Of a stretch of 64,000 nucleotides of DNA, positions 43,896 to 55,119 are shown piece after piece. Each line of letters starts with the position of its first letter. Position 1 is the stretch's first letter. The stretch spans positions 124,001 through 188,000 of the forward strand of contig NZ_QTSU01000003.1 in assembly GCF_003382365.1 (NCBI RefSeq), written 5' to 3'. The notes beneath the pieces were generated by a model. The model saw only the letters and a list, made by a program, of their open reading frames with translations, did not search any database and was not told where the DNA came from. The stretch comes from Lysobacter silvisoli (lineage in GTDB: Bacteria > Pseudomonadota > Gammaproteobacteria > Xanthomonadales > Xanthomonadaceae). The position numbers and the translations under genes were made by a program.

Positions 43896-46800
43896 ATGAG
43901 CGACACGCCCAAAACCGCCGCCGAACTGCTTGCCGAGCGCCGCCAGCGCCGGCGTGCCGCCGCGCGGCGCTGGGCCTGGCGCAGCAGCGCGCTGGCCGGC
44001 GCGCTGACCCTGCTGATCGCCTTCGCCCTGTACTGGCTGCTGGCCACGGTGGGCGGCCGCAACGTGCTGTTGAACCAGATCGTGGCGCGTCTGCCGGAAG
44101 GCGCGGTGTTCACCTGGCGCGACGCCGACGGCCCCGCGTCGGGCCCGCTGACCCTGCGCGGCGTGCACTTCGCCTACGAGGGCATCGACTTCCGCGCCGA
44201 ACGCGTCTACCTGGACACCGCGATCCGCCCGTTGCTGGGCCGCAAGCTGCGGCTGGACGCGTTGCAGGTCGAAGACGCGACGCTGGAGCTGCCCAAGAGC
44301 GACGAGCCCTTCGAGCTGCCGAGCTGGCCCGACGTGCTGCCCGACATCGCCCCGCCGTTGTCGCTGCAGGCCGACGACGTGCGCGTGGACCGGATGAAGA
44401 TCAGCCAGGCCGGCGAACACCTCATCGACATCCGCCGCCTGCGCGGCGGCCTGGATGCGCAGACCGGCAAGCTCAAGGTCGAAAGGCTGGGCATCGACAG
44501 CGATCGCGGCCGCATCGGCCTGCACGGCGAGTACGCGCCGCGCGACGACTACCGCACCGATCTGGTCGCCACCGCGGTGCTGCCGGCGCCGGCCGGGCGC
44601 ACGCCGCCGCGGCTGGGTCTGGTGGCCAAGGGCGACCTCTCGCGCATGGACGTGGCCCTGGCCGGCTACGCGCCGGGCCGGGTGCGCACCACCCTGGTGC
44701 TGCGCGGCAAGGACGATCCGCGCTGGCAGCTGCGCGGCCGCGCCGACGCGCTGGACCTGGGCCTGCTGCTCACGCCGGGCGCGCCGCCCAGCGAGACGCC
44801 GATGACCGCGCAGTTCGAGATGCACGGCGTCGGCGGCGCCGCCGAGTTGAGCGGCCTGTTCGAGCAGGGCGATCTGCGCGCGCAAATCCTGCCGTCGAAA
44901 CTGCGCCTGGAAAAGCAGGTGCTGGACGTGCAGCCGCTGGCGCTGCACCTGTTCGACGGTACCGCCACCTTGCGCGGCCAAGCCGACTTCACCGATCCCG
45001 GGAACGGCCGCTTCAAGTTCGCGGTCAACGCGCGCGGCCTGCGCTGGGGCGGCGCCGCGCCGGCGCCGACGGCGAAGACGCCGGTGCCCGTCGGCGCCAC
45101 GCCGGCCATCGTCGCCGATGCCGATCTGGGCTTCGCCGGCACGGTCAAAGCCTGGGCCGCGATCGGCAACGCGCGTATCGAGCGCGATCGTCAGGCCGCG
45201 ATCGTGCGCTTCGACGGCCGCGGCGACGACCAGCGCATGAATCTGAAAACGCTGCAGGTGCAGATGCCCACCGGCCGCCTCGACGGCCAAGGCGACGTGG
45301 CCTGGGCGCCGAAGCTGGGCTGGAATTTCGATGCGACCCTGGCCGGCTTCGACCCGGGCTACTTCGCGCCGGACTGGAAGGGCGCGGTCAACGGCAAGCT
45401 GTTCACGCGCGGCGACACCCGCACCGACGGCGGTTTGGAGATCGCGGTGGATGCCAGCCAGCTCGGCGGCCGCCTGCGCGACCGCCCGTTGCAGGGTCGC
45501 GGCCGTTTCCTCATGCACGGCGCCGCCACCGGCCAGAGCAACGATGCCTACGAAGGCGACGTGGCCCTGACCCTGGGCGGCAGCCGCATCGACGCCAAGG
45601 GCAAACTCGCGCAAACCCTGGACGTGGACGCGAAGTTCGCGCCGCTGCAGTTGGCCGACCTGCTGCCCGGCACGGCCGGCAGCGTGCGCGGCACGCTCAA
45701 GCTCAGCGGCGCGCGCGATGCGCCCAACGTCGATGCCGACCTCACCGGCAGCGGCCTGAAGTACGGCGATTACAGCGCGCAGACGCTGGTGGCCAAGGGC
45801 AGGCTGCCCTGGCGCGGCCGCGGCGGCGCGCTGGAATTGCGCGCGACCGGTCTGGACGCCGGCCTGCCGATGGACACGATCGCGCTGGACGCGCGCGGCG
45901 CGGTCGAAGCGCTGCAGCTGCAGGGCGAAGCGCGCGGCGAGATCGGCACGCTGGCGCTGTCCGGCCACGCCGACAAGCGCGGCGCCACCTGGCAGGGCGC
46001 ACTGGCCACGCTGCAGCTCACGCCGAGCAAGGGCGCTTCCTGGCGTTTGCAGCAGGCCGCGCAGTTCCGCTGGGACGGCAACAACGGCGCGCTCAGCAAC
46101 GCCTGCCTGGCCAGCAGCGGCGGCGGCTCGCTGTGCGCCAGCGCCGACTGGCCGCGTCGCGGCCTGGACGTGAAAGGCCAGGGCTTGCCGCTGACGCTGG
46201 CGCAGCCGTATCTGCCTGCGCGCGCCGACGGCCGGCCCTGGCTGCTGCGCGGCGACATCACCGTCGACGGCCAGCTGCGCCCGGTCGGCAACGCCTGGCG
46301 CGGCCAGGCCACCGTGACCTCGGCCAGCGGCGGCCTGCGCTTCTCCGAACGCTCGCGCCGCGAGCCGGTGCGCTACGGCAACCTCAGCCTGCGCGCCGAA
46401 TTCGATCCGCGCCGCATCGACGCCGAACTCGGCGCGGTGCTCAACGACGACGGCCGCGTGGATGCGCGCATCGCCACCGGTTGGGACGCCTACTCGCCGC
46501 TGGACGGCGAAGTGGCGATCAACACCGACGAGCTGACCTGGGTGGAGCTGTTCTCGCCCGACATCGTCGAGCCCAAAGGCAAGCTCGACGGCCGCATCGG
46601 CCTGAGTGGCACCCGCGATGCGCCGCGCCTGAGCGGCCAGGCGCGGCTGAGCGAATTCAGCACCGAACTGCCGGCGCTGGCCATCGCCCTGCAGGACGGC
46701 GACGTGCGCCTGGACGCGCAGGCCGACGGCAGCGCGCGCATCGCCGGCAGCGTGCGCTCGGGCGAAGGCACGCTGAACATCGACGGCACCCTGGGCTGGC

Positions 46801-47753
46801 AGGGCGAGGACACGCCGCTGGTGCTGAACCTGCGCGGCAAGAACGTGCTCATGTCCGACACCCGCGACCTGCACGCCGTCGCCGACCCCGAACTCACCGT
46901 GCGTTACGCCGCGCGCCAGCCGTTGCAGGTCACCGGCAAGGTCGGCGTGCCCAAGGCGCGCATCGACCTGGAGCGCCTGGACCAGGGCGTGTCGGCCTCG
47001 CCGGACGTGGTGGTGCTGGACCCGGAAGACCCCGAGCGCACCGCCAGCGCGCCGCTGGACCTGGACCTGACCCTGGCCCTGGGTGAGGACGTCAAACTCA
47101 ATGGCTTCGGCCTGGACGGCAGCCTGGAAGGACAGATGCGCGTGCGCGCACGCCCCGGCCGCGAGATGACCGCCAGCGGCCGCCTCGACGTGTCCGGCCG
47201 CTACCGCGCCTACGGCCAAAAATTGCAGATCACCCGCGGCCACCTGGCCTGGTCCAACGGCCCGGTGTCCGATCCGATCCTGGACGTGCGCGCCGAGCGC
47301 GAAGTCGGCGAAGTCACCGCCGGCGTCGACATCAGCGGCCGCGCCAGCGCGCCGCAGGTCAATGTATGGTCCAACCCCGCCAGCTCGCAGTCCGAAGCGC
47401 TGGCTTACCTCGCCCTCGGCCGTCCGCTGTCCAGCGTCAGCGGCGACGAAAGCCGCCAGCTCAACGCCGCCAACGCCGCGCTGTCCGCCGGCGGCAGCCT
47501 GCTGGCCTCGCAGCTGGGCGCCAAGATCGGCCTGGACGATGCCGGCGTGATGGAAAGCCGCGCCCTGGGCGGCTCGGTGCTGGGCGTGGGCAAATACCTC
47601 TCGCCGCGCCTGTACGTGGGTTACGGCGTATCCCTGCTCGGCACCGGCCAGGTGCTGACCCTGAAGTACCTGCTGCGCAAGGGCTTCGACATCGAAATCG
47701 AATCCAGCACGCTGGAGAACCGCGCGTCGATCAACTGGCGCAAGGAAAAGTAG
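43896..47753 (+). CDS. tamB: inner-membrane translocation and assembly module protein TamB (DUF490)
   Basis: This 1285-residue protein has a basic N-terminus and one transmembrane helix (about 25-50, SSALAGALTLLIAFALYWLLATV), then a very long beta-rich hydrophobic groove typical of AsmA-like bridge proteins. The DUF490 domain is in the last 350 residues and ends YGVSLLGTGQVLTLKYLLRKGFDIEIESSTLENRASINWRKEK-like, the TamB tail that meets TamA. Length compares with E. coli TamB (1259). The current view is that such proteins carry phospholipids to the outer membrane. Confidence 0.96.
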   Translation: MSDTPKTAAELLAERRQRRRAAARRWAWRSSALAGALTLLIAFALYWLLATVGGRNVLLNQIVARLPEGAVFTWRDADGPASGPLTLRGVHFAYEGIDFRAERVYLDTAIRPLLGRKLRLDALQVEDATLELPKSDEPFELPSWPDVLPDIAPPLSLQADDVRVDRMKISQAGEHLIDIRRLRGGLDAQTGKLKVERLGIDSDRGRIGLHGEYAPRDDYRTDLVATAVLPAPAGRTPPRLGLVAKGDLSRMDVALAGYAPGRVRTTLVLRGKDDPRWQLRGRADALDLGLLLTPGAPPSETPMTAQFEMHGVGGAAELSGLFEQGDLRAQILPSKLRLEKQVLDVQPLALHLFDGTATLRGQADFTDPGNGRFKFAVNARGLRWGGAAPAPTAKTPVPVGATPAIVADADLGFAGTVKAWAAIGNARIERDRQAAIVRFDGRGDDQRMNLKTLQVQMPTGRLDGQGDVAWAPKLGWNFDATLAGFDPGYFAPDWKGAVNGKLFTRGDTRTDGGLEIAVDASQLGGRLRDRPLQGRGRFLMHGAATGQSNDAYEGDVALTLGGSRIDAKGKLAQTLDVDAKFAPLQLADLLPGTAGSVRGTLKLSGARDAPNVDADLTGSGLKYGDYSAQTLVAKGRLPWRGRGGALELRATGLDAGLPMDTIALDARGAVEALQLQGEARGEIGTLALSGHADKRGATWQGALATLQLTPSKGASWRLQQAAQFRWDGNNGALSNACLASSGGGSLCASADWPRRGLDVKGQGLPLTLAQPYLPARADGRPWLLRGDITVDGQLRPVGNAWRGQATVTSASGGLRFSERSRREPVRYGNLSLRAEFDPRRIDAELGAVLNDDGRVDARIATGWDAYSPLDGEVAINTDELTWVELFSPDIVEPKGKLDGRIGLSGTRDAPRLSGQARLSEFSTELPALAIALQDGDVRLDAQADGSARIAGSVRSGEGTLNIDGTLGWQGEDTPLVLNLRGKNVLMSDTRDLHAVADPELTVRYAARQPLQVTGKVGVPKARIDLERLDQGVSASPDVVVLDPEDPERTASAPLDLDLTLALGEDVKLNGFGLDGSLEGQMRVRARPGREMTASGRLDVSGRYRAYGQKLQITRGHLAWSNGPVSDPILDVRAEREVGEVTAGVDISGRASAPQVNVWSNPASSQSEALAYLALGRPLSSVSGDESRQLNAANAALSAGGSLLASQLGAKIGLDDAGVMESRALGGSVLGVGKYLSPRLYVGYGVSLLGTGQVLTLKYLLRKGFDIEIESSTLENRASINWRKEK

Positions 47754-47954
47754 CGGCTTCGGCGTTCGTACAACCGACAGCGACACCCGATAGCGGGACC
47801 GAATCGCCGGCGCCGAGCGAGTCAGTGCTCGATTCGCGAACGGCATCACAAGCGATCCGTGGTGCGCGCCGCCGCCGCCATCGCTTTCGCACACCCGCAA
47901 GCGCCAAGATTTGCGCGCGGCGCAACGGCCGCCCTTTCGCCGAACGGGAACGCC

Positions 47955-50147
47955 ATGCGCCTACATCCACTCGCCGCCGCTTTGACGGCTACGCTCTGCC
48001 TGATCGCGTGCACGCCCGGTGCCCATGACGCCGCCGACGCCGACGGAACTTCGGCCGCCGACGCAGCCAGCGGCGCGTCGATAGCGGTGTGGAACGCGCC
48101 GCAGGCGGCGCCCTTCAGCACGCCCTTGGACATCGTGCAGCTGCACCTGGCGCAGACCCACGTCGTGCCCGAAGCGGGCCTGCAGTGGACCTTGGCCAAT
48201 GCCAAGGAAGAGCTGCACGCGGTCGGCAACCGCGAAACGCTGGTCCTGATCAAGCTGGCGGCGGACAACGCGATCAATCCGAAGATCGAAGGCTGGCGCG
48301 ACGGCCAGCGCCTGGGCGCGATCGCATTGACGACCTCGCTGCCGGCCACCGAAGCCGCGGGTCCGGCGCCGCCGTATGGCAGCCTGAGCGCCACGCTGCC
48401 GGCCAGCTGGCTCGCGCCCGGCCTGCAGTTGCGAGCGATCGCCGACAATTACGCCGCCGGCGCGTTCCGCTCGCCCTCGATCGGCGCCGACAGCCCGGTC
48501 ACCCTGCGCGTGCTGCCCTTCTACCTGTTCGGCGCCAACGAGCTCAATTCGATCCCGCTGGCCACCACCGCCGTACCCGACGCCGCCACGGTCGACGAGC
48601 TCTACGCCAAGTGGCCGGTCGCCAGCGTGATCGCGCAGAACCATCCGGCGCGGCTCGCACAATGGCCGCTGCTGGTGGTCGGGCCCAACGGCGGCCGCCC
48701 GGCCTATGTCGCCCGCAACACCAACCAGGAACAGGCCGGCTACGAGTTCATGGGCGCGGTGCTGGATGTGTTGGGCGGCCTGCTTCACGCCAACGGCGAG
48801 TCCGACGGCCCGGTGCAGTACTACGCGCCGCTGATCATGTTCGACGCCAGCGGCGTGTACCGCAGTCCCGGCGGCGGCCTGGGCACGGTCGGCGGCGACA
48901 CCGGCGTCGGCGACCATCACTACCGCGGCATCTTCGTGCACGAACAAGGCCACGCCATGGGCCTGCCGCATCAGGACGACGGCCACAAGGGCGGCCGTTA
49001 CCCGTACCTGGCCGGCAGCCTCAACGGCTCGGCCTGGGGCTACGACAGCGTGCGCAAGCAGTTCCTGGGGCCGTTCGTGCCCTCCACCGCCTCGCGCTAC
49101 GCCAACTGCCGCGGCGACACCTTCGCCGGCACGCCGCGACAACTCGATGCGCAGGGGCGCTGCATCAAGCAGGACCCCATGCAAAGCGGTTCCGGCGACG
49201 AAGCCGCGGGTTACCGCTTCGCGACCTTCTCCGACTACAGCACTGCCATGATGCAACGCCACTTCGAGGGCGTCGCCCGCAACGACGACCAGGGCCGGCG
49301 CGTGTACGACGGCGGCAGCATCGTCGCCGACGCCGCCTTCCCCGGCGGCTACAAGCGCTGGGACAGCCTGGACCGGCGCTGGGTCAACGTCGAACGGATC
49401 ACCGTCGACAAGGGCCTGTACGGCCTGGACGGCGGCCTGCCGCTGCAGCGCGACGTGCCGGTGCATGCGATCGCGATCACCTACAGCCTGGCCGGCACGC
49501 CCGAGGTCTCGCAGATCTATCCGGTCCTGAGCCACCGCGGCAACCTGCTGCGCACGATCGACCCCACTGACGCCGCGCAGCGCGCCAGCATCGTGCCCAA
49601 CACCGGGCCGGTGCCCTGGTACTGCCATGCCAGCGGCTGCGACTACAGCCTGCGCGTGACCTACGCCGACGGCCGCGTGCGCCACGTGTTGCTGCAGGGC
49701 GGCTTCCGATCCTGGTGGGGCCCGACGACCGCGCCGCCGGCGAGCGCGAGCGATCCCAAGGACGACGACAGCTTCCGCACCTGGGTGATCAACGTCCCCG
49801 GCGACGCGATGCTGCGCAAGGTCGAACTGCTCGACACCCCGCGCGCCTGGGAGGGCCTGCCGGCCAATCCGACGGCGCTGGCAGTGCGCGAGCACATCGA
49901 AATGCGCGACACCCCGTACCGCGGCCAGGGCGTGCCGATCGCCCCGGGCGCCCCCGTCGCGATGCGCGCGCAGGCCGCAAGCATGGGCGCTGCGGAAGCC
50001 ACCTGCACCGAACTCGCCACGGTCGCCGCGCCGCGCTCGGCCCTGCCCGCACCGCTGTGTCCCGGAGGTCCGGTCAGGCCCGAAAGCGAATCGCGGCCGC
50101 CCCTCTACGACATGCGCGATTCGCTGCCGCGCTTGTTGCGGCGCTGA
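47955..50147 (+). CDS. M66 family zinc metalloprotease lipoprotein (StcE-like)
   Basis: The 730-residue protein has a lipoprotein leader with lipobox LCLIAC. Two beta-rich domains precede the catalytic region. The zinc motif at about residues 329-339 is HEQGHAMGLPH, the extended HExxHxxGxxH pattern. It is preceded by GVGDHHYRGIFV and followed by GSAWGYDS, as in peptidase family M66, whose member StcE cuts mucin-type glycoproteins. Cysteine pairs (NCRGDT/RCIKQD and YCHASGCDY) suggest disulfides. The C-terminal domain is probably a carbohydrate- or wall-binding module. A predatory or degradative role is inferred from family and lifestyle. Confidence 0.88.
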   Translation: MRLHPLAAALTATLCLIACTPGAHDAADADGTSAADAASGASIAVWNAPQAAPFSTPLDIVQLHLAQTHVVPEAGLQWTLANAKEELHAVGNRETLVLIKLAADNAINPKIEGWRDGQRLGAIALTTSLPATEAAGPAPPYGSLSATLPASWLAPGLQLRAIADNYAAGAFRSPSIGADSPVTLRVLPFYLFGANELNSIPLATTAVPDAATVDELYAKWPVASVIAQNHPARLAQWPLLVVGPNGGRPAYVARNTNQEQAGYEFMGAVLDVLGGLLHANGESDGPVQYYAPLIMFDASGVYRSPGGGLGTVGGDTGVGDHHYRGIFVHEQGHAMGLPHQDDGHKGGRYPYLAGSLNGSAWGYDSVRKQFLGPFVPSTASRYANCRGDTFAGTPRQLDAQGRCIKQDPMQSGSGDEAAGYRFATFSDYSTAMMQRHFEGVARNDDQGRRVYDGGSIVADAAFPGGYKRWDSLDRRWVNVERITVDKGLYGLDGGLPLQRDVPVHAIAITYSLAGTPEVSQIYPVLSHRGNLLRTIDPTDAAQRASIVPNTGPVPWYCHASGCDYSLRVTYADGRVRHVLLQGGFRSWWGPTTAPPASASDPKDDDSFRTWVINVPGDAMLRKVELLDTPRAWEGLPANPTALAVREHIEMRDTPYRGQGVPIAPGAPVAMRAQAASMGAAEATCTELATVAAPRSALPAPLCPGGPVRPESESRPPLYDMRDSLPRLLRR

Positions 50148-50200
50148 TGGGGCGCGGCGCGCACCACAAGGCGCCGCAGGCGTCGCCTTGGGTTCAGAGA

Positions 50201-50400
50201 ACGGCGCGAGCCGCGATTGCGCGAGGGCCGAGCATTCGACCTCGCGTGCGGCCATCGCGACTCATGTCGCTCCCACAGGAAGCGCAATGCCACAGCTCCG
50301 ACTGTAGGAGCTGCGTAAGCTGCGACCGCGAAAACTCGCTGGCCGGCGCCAGCGCGATGTGACGTGATAGCAAGGTCGCGGCTTGCGCCGTCCTGCCCCG
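50201..50400. repeat. degenerate REP-type hairpins
   Basis: Three or four decayed REP units occur, including TGTAGGAGCTGCGTAAGCTG near 50303 and GGTCGCGGCTTGCGCCGTCC near 50374, plus two partial ones before them. The 429-bp gap between the M66 gene and the acetyltransferase holds nothing else that I can support. Confidence 0.65.
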
Positions 50401-50576
50401 AAGCGGGTGAACAGGCTCTGCTAGCAGCGCCGCGACAAGGCGGTCGAGGCTTCTGCGGCAATGCTGATACCGCTCGCCATGGGCTTTGCAATTCCTGGCT
50501 TCGACGTTCACATGCACTGGCGCCGGGCCTGCGCAAGCAGCCACACTCGAATCATCGCTTCCCCTAGGATGCTTCC

Positions 50577-51098
50577 GTGAAGATCGAACTGGACACCCTG
50601 CGCCTGCGTCTGCGCGAGTTGGGCCCCGAGGATGCCGCCTTCATCGTCGAGCTGCTCAACGACCGCGACTTTCTGCAGAACATCGGCGACCGCGGCGTGC
50701 GCGATGCCGACGACGCCCAGCGCTATCTGCGCGACGGGCCCATGGCCAGCTACCGCCGCCACGGCCACGGCCTGCTGGCGGTGGAGCTGAAGGAAACCGG
50801 CGAGACCCTGGGCATGGCCGGCGTGCTGCGCCGCGACAGCCTGCCCGATCCGGACATCGGCTACGCCTTCCTGCCCCGCCACCGTTCGCGCGGCTACGCG
50901 GTGGAGGCGTGCAAGGCGGTGCTCGAGCATGCGCTGGTCACCCTGCAACTGCCGCGCGTGCTGGCGATCACCCTGCCCGCGAACCAGGGCTCGGTGAACG
51001 TATTGCAGCGGCTGGGCCTGCGTTTCGAGCGCGAACTGCCTAGCACCGACAACGGCGTTCCCGAGACGCTGCACGTGTACACCACGGCGCCGGTTTAA
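50577..51098 (+). CDS. RimJ/RimL-type GNAT acetyltransferase
   Basis: This 173-residue GNAT protein starts with KIELDTLRLRLRELGPEDAAFIVELLND, the usual RimL-like first strand (TxRLxLR). GYAFLPRHRSRGYAVEACKAVLEHA holds the acetyl-CoA binding R-x-x-G-x-A loop, and NQGSVNVLQRLGLRFER the final motif. The family acetylates the N-terminus of ribosomal proteins or small amines; the substrate is unknown. The start is a GTG with AGGA about 9 nt upstream. Confidence 0.9.
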   Translation: MKIELDTLRLRLRELGPEDAAFIVELLNDRDFLQNIGDRGVRDADDAQRYLRDGPMASYRRHGHGLLAVELKETGETLGMAGVLRRDSLPDPDIGYAFLPRHRSRGYAVEACKAVLEHALVTLQLPRVLAITLPANQGSVNVLQRLGLRFERELPSTDNGVPETLHVYTTAPV

Positions 51099-51135
51099 GT
51101 GCCGCTGCTGGTGGGGCTGGGCTAACGCTTCGGCA

Positions 51136-52410
51136 CTACTCGGCCAGCACGCGCGCGCCGCGCAACTGCGGACGGCCGTCGACCACGTCGGTCCACAGCA
51201 CATGCGCCACGCCGTTGGCCAGCGCCAGTTGCGGGAAGCCGGTGGCGCGGCCGCGGCCTTGCAGGCGCGCGACTTGCAGGCGCTGCGGTTCGCCGGAGAG
51301 ATCGGACGCGTAACGCGCCAGGTGCAGCGACTGGCCCTGCGCGTCCTCGCGCAGCCACAGCACCCAGGCCGCGCGCGGGTCCAAGGCCAGATCGACGCGA
51401 CCCTGCACCTGCGTGCCCTGATCGAGGACCAGCGGCGCGGCGTAACTGTCGCCGGAGTCGTCGCTGCGCGCGAGTTTCAGCGTGGGGTTGCCACCGGCCG
51501 CGGTGTGCCAGGCCACCAGCGCGCGCGCGCCGATGGCGGCCACGGCCGGTCCGTTCACCGGGCAGGCCGGCATGGTCCATCGGTCGGCGTGCACCGCGCG
51601 CGCCGGGGTCCAGGCGCCGGCGTCGTAGCGCAGGGCGGCGATGTCGCGAATTTCCTCGGGCGTGCGGTCGCGATAGATCAGCAAGGGGCCCCGCGCGGTC
51701 AAGGCGGCATCGGTCTGGCAGCAGTCGCAGGTCATCGTGTCCAGCTCGGACTCGCCGCCGCGTTGCAGGGCCGCGTCGAATTGCGCGCTGCGCAGGGTCA
51801 TGGCGCCGCCGTGCCCGGCGTGTTCCCCGTGCCCCGCCCCACCGCCGCTGCGGCGGCCGTCCAACCAGGCGATGCCCAGCTTTTCGCCGCCGGCCGGCCA
51901 TAGCGAAACGAAGCCGTGTTCGGTGGGCGTGCCGTCGTCGTTGACCGCGACCGGCGCCGACCAGCTCGCGCCCTGATCTGCAGAGCGCGAGAGCACCACA
52001 TCGTAGGCGTAGGGCGCGGCCGCGGACTTGCGCAACCAGTGGGCCCAGAGCGCGCCGTCTTCGGTGGCCATCACGTGCGGGGTGTCGGCCCAATTGACGA
52101 ACCAGTCCTTGCCTGAGGCGACTTGCACGGCGGGAGACCACGTCGCGTGCGCGGCAGCACGCGATTGCGACAAGCGTAAGGCGTGGCCTTCGTCGCGCGG
52201 TTCGATCCACAGTAGTAGCAGGCGGTGGTCGGCGGTGGCGACCAGATCGGGTTGTGCGGCAGCGTCTTGGGTCGGCAAAACCCAAGGTTCGATGCGCAAC
52301 TGCACCGGCTTTACCGAGGCGGCAGGTGTACTCGGCGGCGGCGCCGCAGTCCGGTCGCAGGCGGCGACGAGGCATAAGGGCAGCAGCGCCAGGAGCGGTC
52401 TTGGGTTCAT
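51136..52410 (-). CDS. sialidase-fold (BNR/Asp-box-like) lipoprotein with CxCC motif
   Basis: The 424-residue protein has a lipoprotein leader (LLALLPLCLVAAC, Cys near 18). The mature part shows repeated beta-propeller blades with Asp-box-like turns, such as SRSADQGASWSAPV and ARSDDSGDSYAAPL. A Gly/His-rich loop (GGAGHGEHAGHGG) is followed by the unusual TMTCDCCQTDAAL and later MPACPVNGP. Cys-rich and His-rich loops suggest metal binding, possibly copper, but that is inference. True sialidase catalytic residues are not evident. It converges on the acetyltransferase gene. Confidence 0.82.
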   Translation of the reverse strand: MNPRPLLALLPLCLVAACDRTAAPPPSTPAASVKPVQLRIEPWVLPTQDAAAQPDLVATADHRLLLLWIEPRDEGHALRLSQSRAAAHATWSPAVQVASGKDWFVNWADTPHVMATEDGALWAHWLRKSAAAPYAYDVVLSRSADQGASWSAPVAVNDDGTPTEHGFVSLWPAGGEKLGIAWLDGRRSGGGAGHGEHAGHGGAMTLRSAQFDAALQRGGESELDTMTCDCCQTDAALTARGPLLIYRDRTPEEIRDIAALRYDAGAWTPARAVHADRWTMPACPVNGPAVAAIGARALVAWHTAAGGNPTLKLARSDDSGDSYAAPLVLDQGTQVQGRVDLALDPRAAWVLWLREDAQGQSLHLARYASDLSGEPQRLQVARLQGRGRATGFPQLALANGVAHVLWTDVVDGRPQLRGARVLAE

Positions 52411-52487
52411 GGCGGCAGCGTAGCGCGCGGGATAGGGCAGCGCCTATGGTCGCTACGGAGGTTGCGATGCGATGTGCTAGCTCGTGT

Positions 52488-52906
52488 GCCCTCACCCCAA
52501 CCCCTCTCCCGCAAGCGGGAGAGGGGCTAAGTGCAGCAAGCGGCGTCGAATGAATCCCCTCTCCCGCTTGCGGGAGAGGGTTAGGGTGAGGGGATGAGCG
52601 CAGCGAATGCTTTTGATCTTCGCTCGGGCGCCGAACTCGCCGTACCCATAGATGACCCGAAGGGCGGCGCACAGGACGTGCGCCGTTTTCCGCTCGGGCA
52701 GGGATGCCCGATTGGAAAATCCCCGCGCACGCATCGCTCTCGCACGGGAGCTCTGGGGCAGCGTTTGGTTACTTTCTTTTGACGCTTATCAAAAGAAAGT
52801 TACCCGGCCGCTTGCGGACGGAAGCTGTTGCTCTTGCTTGGAGGCAAGAGCAAATCCCCCTCAATCCCCCTCAACAAAGGGGGAAGACAAGCAAAGGCGG
52901 AAGCAG
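52488..52906 (+). repeat. dispersed composite intergenic element, copy C
   Basis: The longest copy (419 bp), in the same orientation as B and inverted relative to A. It has the paired CCCTCTCCCGC/GCGGGAGAGGG palindromes, the GCGCACAGGACGTGCGC hairpin, the stem ACTTTCTTTTGA/TCAAAAGAAAGT (52771-52782 with 52789-52800), CCGGCCGCTTGCGGACGG and the CCCCCTC/AAAGGGGG module ending GAAGACAAGCAAAGGCGG, which is shared with A. It fills most of the 602-bp gap between the lipoprotein gene and mnmG. Confidence 0.87.
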
Positions 52907-52929
52907 AAGAAGTGCGTGTTGCGGCGTAG

Positions 52930-53012
52930 TTGCGGATTCGCGGTCGCAGCTTGCGCAGCTCCTACAGGGGTGGCCGCAGCGTTCGACGTAGTGGCGGATT
53001 CGCGGTCGCGGC

Positions 53013-53015
<3 letters not shown>
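52930..53015. repeat. REP-type hairpins abutting mnmG
   Basis: Two minus-oriented REP units of the form GCGGATTCGCGGTCGC... are found between element C and mnmG. The second runs into the mnmG stop codon: the TGA on the minus strand coincides with the TGAGCCGCGACC of the repeat. Confidence 0.75.
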
Positions 53016-54902
<1,887 letters not shown>

Positions 54903-54977
54903 GGCTCAGGTCCGGTGCCGCGTGCGGCCGGGACGGATTTTAGGGCATGGCGGGGCGGCGGGCCGCAGGACGGAAAC

Positions 54978-54993
54978 TTGGCACGGTTCCTGC
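54978..54993 (+). promoter_or_regulatory. sigma-54 (RpoN) -24/-12 promoter
   Basis: TTGGCACGGTTCCTGC matches the consensus YTGGCACG-N4-TTGC at all positions but one, with the invariant GG (54980-54981) and GC (54992-54993) exactly 12 bp apart. Transcription would start near 55005 on the plus strand. No ORF with a start signal follows before the terminator at 55081-55119. Confidence 0.8.
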
Positions 54994-55004
54994 GTCATTA
55001 CTCT

Positions 55005-55119
55005 TGCACCCAGCGGGGCAGGCGCTAGACGCCGGTCGGAATTGGAACAGGGGCTGGCCAAGCGCTCGCGGGGGAAGCAGGGGGCCGAATGTCGGGGGAC
55101 ATTCGGCCCCTTATTTTTT
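55005..55119 (+). ncRNA. candidate sigma-54-dependent small RNA
   Basis: About 115 nt lie between a sigma-54 promoter and a strong terminator, in the gap between mnmG and the Tyr-rich lipoprotein gene (both minus). The RNA would contain four GGA motifs (near 55038, 55044, 55072 and in the terminator loop) and several G runs. GGA motifs are the binding sites of CsrA/RsmA, so a CsrA-sequestering RNA is one idea, without other support. The 5' end follows from promoter spacing only. No known RNA family is recognised. Confidence 0.65.
55081..55119 (+). terminator. rho-independent terminator of the sRNA candidate
   Basis: A perfect 13-bp stem (55081-55093 with 55098-55110, GGGGCCGAATGTC arm) and a 4-nt G loop are followed by TTATTTTTT at 55111-55119. 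The T tract fixes the plus orientation. Confidence 0.93.

Noticed and set aside
43872-47900. 1342-codon minus-strand ORF opposite tamB
   Set aside because: It is an antisense shadow of low complexity; the plus frame has a full TamB with membrane helix and DUF490 tail.
52704-52991. 95-codon ORF across element C and the REP units
   Set aside because: It is composed of repeat sequence, has no Shine-Dalgarno and ends in the REP family. It only mimics conservation because the repeat is conserved.
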